From contig CAADSR010000380.1 in the NCBI GenBank assembly GCA_900751685.1, positions 1 through 12,931 of the forward strand: DNA of 12,931 nucleotides, read 5' to 3'. Origin of the DNA: Clostridia bacterium. Lineage in GTDB: Bacteria > Bacillota > Clostridia > UBA1381. Made by a program: the position numbers and the translations under genes. The notes beneath the pieces were generated by a model, which did no database searches, was not told the origin of the DNA, and saw only the letters and a program-made list of their open reading frames with translations. Positions 10,705 through 12,931 of this stretch are shown piece after piece; the stretch's first letter is position 1; every line of letters starts with the position of its first letter.

Positions 10705-12702
10705 ATGAAATTCATATTAAACAGCTGTACGGTAATAGAACCGAACAGCAGCGCAAAACCAGTCAGCAATGCAGTGGAAATTTTAAGCCGGGACATCCGC
10801 AAAAAATTTTCACCCCAAAACGGCATGGAAAATAAGATCCTGCTTCAAACCAAGCCGGAAATGAAACCAGAAGCTTTTTTGATCACCGTGTCAGATACAA
10901 TCACTATTTTTGCGGCAGACGACCTGGGCTTTGTTTTTGGGCTGTTGTATATCAGCGAAAAATTTATGGGCATCAAGCCATTCTGGTTCTGGATGGACCA
11001 GCCCATTGAGAAAACAGAAAAAATCGAAGTGCCTTATGGGGATTATGAATCCCCAGTGCCTATCATAAAATACCGGGGCTGGTTTTTAAACGATGAAGTC
11101 CTGATTATGAAATGGAGTATTGACAATGACCCCGTAAAGCCCTGGGAAATGGCATTTGAAGCCCTGCTGCGGTGCGGTGGGAATATGGTGATCCCAGGGA
11201 CGGATAAGAACTCGAAAAAATACTGCCAGCTGGCAGCGGATATGGGGTTGTGGATCACCCACCATCACGCTGAACCCCTAGGTGCGGAAATGTTTACGCG
11301 GGCTTACCCCGGTATGCAGCCAAATTACAGCGAACATGCGGACCTATTCTGGAAGCTGTGGGAAGATGCTGTAAAAAAGCAAAAGGACTACAAGGTTTTA
11401 TGGTGCTTGGGCTTCCGGGGCCAAGGGGACTGCCCGTTCTGGAGCACCGATAGCAGCGGTCAATTTGATACCCCTGAAAAACGCGGGAAATTGATCAGCG
11501 AGCTGATCGAAAAGCAAAGGCAGCTCGTGTTACGCTATGTAAAGGACCCTGTGTTCTGCACCAACCTCTATGGGGAGATCATGGAGCTTTACGATGAAGG
11601 ACATATCCATATCGCGGATGACATTGTAAAAATCAGCGCGGACAACGGATATGGCAAAATGGTCACAAGGAGAAGGGATAACCACTGTGTCCGCATTTCC
11701 TCCCTGCCCCAGTCTCAAATAAGCCACGGCGGGATTTATTACCACGTTTCGTTTTACGACCTACAGGCGGCAAACCACATTACAATGCTTCCTAATTCCA
11801 TTGATTTTGTCAACCAGGAATTATCCGCAGTCATCGAAAAAAATGTGGTGGATTATTGGCTTATCAACAGCTCCAACATCAGGCCCCATACCTATACCCT
11901 GGATGCCATCCGGAAAAAATGGTATGGCAAAGAAATCTCGGACAGCCAGCACAGCGCGGAATTTGCAGAAGAATACTACGGGAACAACGCCGCAATTGGG
12001 CAGTGCCTTGCGGACTACCATAAAGCAATGCTGCCCTATGGGCAAAACGAAGACGAGCACGCAGGCGAGCAGTTTTACACAGAAAATATACGCATGGCCG
12101 CAAACCAGTTTGTCCGTGACCGGTCCGGCTCCTCTGAAAGCATGTATTGGCTGACCGGGGAAAAAAATCTGGCAGGGCAAATTGACCATTTATATACGCT
12201 CTGCGACAGCGGCAAGCTTCAAATGGAAGAATACTACAAACAATGTCAAGCTGTCAGCAGTACCCTTTCCGGAAGCCTCAAGCAGCTTTTTGACGCCACT
12301 GTATTATTGCAGGCCACCATTCATTACAACTGCACTATAGGGGTCCTTCTCTTTGGAAAAGCATATAAGCAGCTGGAGCAGGAGCATTATTTAGAAGCTT
12401 TTATGGATTTTGGCTACAGCGCGGAAAAATTTGAGGAAGCAAACACTGCCATGCGGGCTTCGGAATACGGCGTATGGAGCGGATTTTACTTCAATGACTG
12501 TTTTGCCGACGTCAAGCACACAGCGTATATGGTTCAAAAGGTCATGGGTATCGTCCGTGAGCTTGGCGACAACCCAAGGCATGACCAATGGTACCGTGAA
12601 GCTGTCTATGCCCCGGAGGACCAGAATATATTCACGCTTTTAGTGGATGACAACCACATGACCGATCAGGAATTATTCGAGGCATTTAAAAAGAAAAAAT
12701 AA
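10705..12702 (+). CDS. GH115 family alpha-glucuronidase, apparently cytoplasmic
   Basis: The 665-residue protein follows the GH115 pattern. It has KYRGWFLNDE (122-131), RCGGNMVIPG (156-165), LAADMGLWITHHHAEPLG (residues about 176-193, matching the family SHHEPM region) and GFRGQGD (236-242). NLYGEIMELYDEG, SADNGYGKM, GGIYYHVSFYDL and YWLINSSNIRP come later. GH115 enzymes remove glucuronic or 4-O-methylglucuronic acid from xylan and its fragments. There is no signal peptide (the start is MKFILNSCTVIEP), and the length is below the usual 800-1000 residues, so it should act inside the cell on imported oligosaccharides. GGAGGG precedes the ATG. It is controlled with or by the divergent AraC gene, and a probable uronate oxidoreductase gene follows. 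Confidence 0.85.
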   Translation: MKFILNSCTVIEPNSSAKPVSNAVEILSRDIRKKFSPQNGMENKILLQTKPEMKPEAFLITVSDTITIFAADDLGFVFGLLYISEKFMGIKPFWFWMDQPIEKTEKIEVPYGDYESPVPIIKYRGWFLNDEVLIMKWSIDNDPVKPWEMAFEALLRCGGNMVIPGTDKNSKKYCQLAADMGLWITHHHAEPLGAEMFTRAYPGMQPNYSEHADLFWKLWEDAVKKQKDYKVLWCLGFRGQGDCPFWSTDSSGQFDTPEKRGKLISELIEKQRQLVLRYVKDPVFCTNLYGEIMELYDEGHIHIADDIVKISADNGYGKMVTRRRDNHCVRISSLPQSQISHGGIYYHVSFYDLQAANHITMLPNSIDFVNQELSAVIEKNVVDYWLINSSNIRPHTYTLDAIRKKWYGKEISDSQHSAEFAEEYYGNNAAIGQCLADYHKAMLPYGQNEDEHAGEQFYTENIRMAANQFVRDRSGSSESMYWLTGEKNLAGQIDHLYTLCDSGKLQMEEYYKQCQAVSSTLSGSLKQLFDATVLLQATIHYNCTIGVLLFGKAYKQLEQEHYLEAFMDFGYSAEKFEEANTAMRASEYGVWSGFYFNDCFADVKHTAYMVQKVMGIVRELGDNPRHDQWYREAVYAPEDQNIFTLLVDDNHMTDQELFEAFKKKK

Positions 12703-12828
12703 GGAATGGATCCTCTAAAAATACAGAAATCATAAAACCCGGCGCAATCGGGAAAGAATATATCATATAATGCAAAAAATAAACCAATGAACCAGACCAA
12801 GCTTAATGCAGAAAGGAACATGACAATT

Positions 12829-12931
12829 ATGAACCTAACAAAAGCAGGGATCAAAGACCGCCATCCTTGGGAAGAAAAAAACATCAAGCTTCCCGGATAT
12901 GATGTGGATGCTGTCACCCGCCAAACAATGG
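12829..12931 (+). CDS. Start of a probable mannitol/mannonate dehydrogenase family gene (3' end outside window)
   Basis: Only 34 codons are visible. The peptide contains MNLTKAGIKDRHPWEEKNI, followed by a KLPGYDVDAVTRQTM stretch. This resembles the N-terminus of NAD-dependent mannitol dehydrogenase family proteins, which includes fructuronate reductase (UxuB); the glycine-rich NAD loop would come next, outside the window. The ATG at 12829 is preferred because GAAAGGA is about 11 bases upstream; an ATG at 12820 is only two bases from it. Coming after a GH115 alpha-glucuronidase, a hexuronate oxidoreductase would be a sensible partner for using the released glucuronate. The spacer at 12703-12828 shows a TATAAT-like box but no convincing -35. 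Confidence 0.5.
   Translation, partial: MNLTKAGIKDRHPWEEKNIKLPGYDVDAVTRQTM

Noticed and set aside
11801..12189. Overlapping ORFs of about 120 codons on both strands inside the GH115 gene
   Set aside because: GH115 motifs continue through this part in the main frame; the others are shadows.
12703..12828. Separate promoter for the last gene (TATAAT near 12765)
   Set aside because: No acceptable -35 element was found; co-transcription from the GH115 promoter is as likely.

Overview
The window suggests a low-to-moderate GC anaerobic Firmicute of the gut Clostridia type (Lachnospiraceae-like). The evidence is strong purine-rich ribosome binding sites, TTGACA/TATAAT promoters, a type I-C CRISPR repeat, an EFR1-family flavodoxin-ferredoxin, a ferredoxin-nitroreductase fusion, a pyruvate formate-lyase activating enzyme, and a GH115 alpha-glucuronidase beside a start resembling the mannonate/mannitol oxidoreductase family. 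Family names rest on motifs read by eye; no database search was possible.

Positions 1 to about 4,900 are an AT-rich accessory region. It begins with the 3' part of a tyrosine recombinase gene. A three-repeat, two-spacer type I-C CRISPR array follows, transcribed leftward from a clear promoter, with no cas gene in the window. Next is a serial array of nucleotidyltransferase/HEPN (MNT/HEPN, toxin-antitoxin-like) modules. Each module begins with a near-identical promoter (TTGACG, 17 bp, TATAAT) placed just after the terminator tail of the previous unit. Module 1 encodes a single-chain NTase-HEPN fusion with both active-site motifs intact. Module 2 keeps only the HEPN half, with the catalytic His changed to Asp. 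Module 3 encodes a lone NTase. A KilA-N protein follows, then deletion scars holding the 3' ends of a HerA-like ATPase gene and of another HEPN gene, then a 56-residue membrane peptide. Related hairpins (1291-1314 and 4863-4884) in opposite orientation bracket this module region.

Positions 5,015 to 7,024 carry a higher-GC redox operon: ferredoxin-nitroreductase fusion, ArsR-type repressor, and EFR1 flavodoxin-ferredoxin, closed by a long hairpin. It converges with a minus-strand AAA_14/DUF4143 ATPase gene. Further minus-strand genes are mntP and pflA, two bases apart with pflA transcribed first, and an AraC-family regulator.

The AraC gene is divergent from a signal-peptide-less GH115 alpha-glucuronidase gene. 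The start of a gene resembling UxuB-type oxidoreductases follows and runs off the right edge. Together these suggest AraC-controlled intracellular use of glucuronate-decorated xylan fragments: GH115 releases (methyl)glucuronate and the oxidoreductase feeds it toward the hexuronate pathway.

The most unusual part is the NTase/HEPN module array. It mixes fused, split, inactivated and relic units under repeated promoters beside a cas-less CRISPR array and a recombinase, which suggests repeated recombination among toxin-antitoxin-like cassettes.
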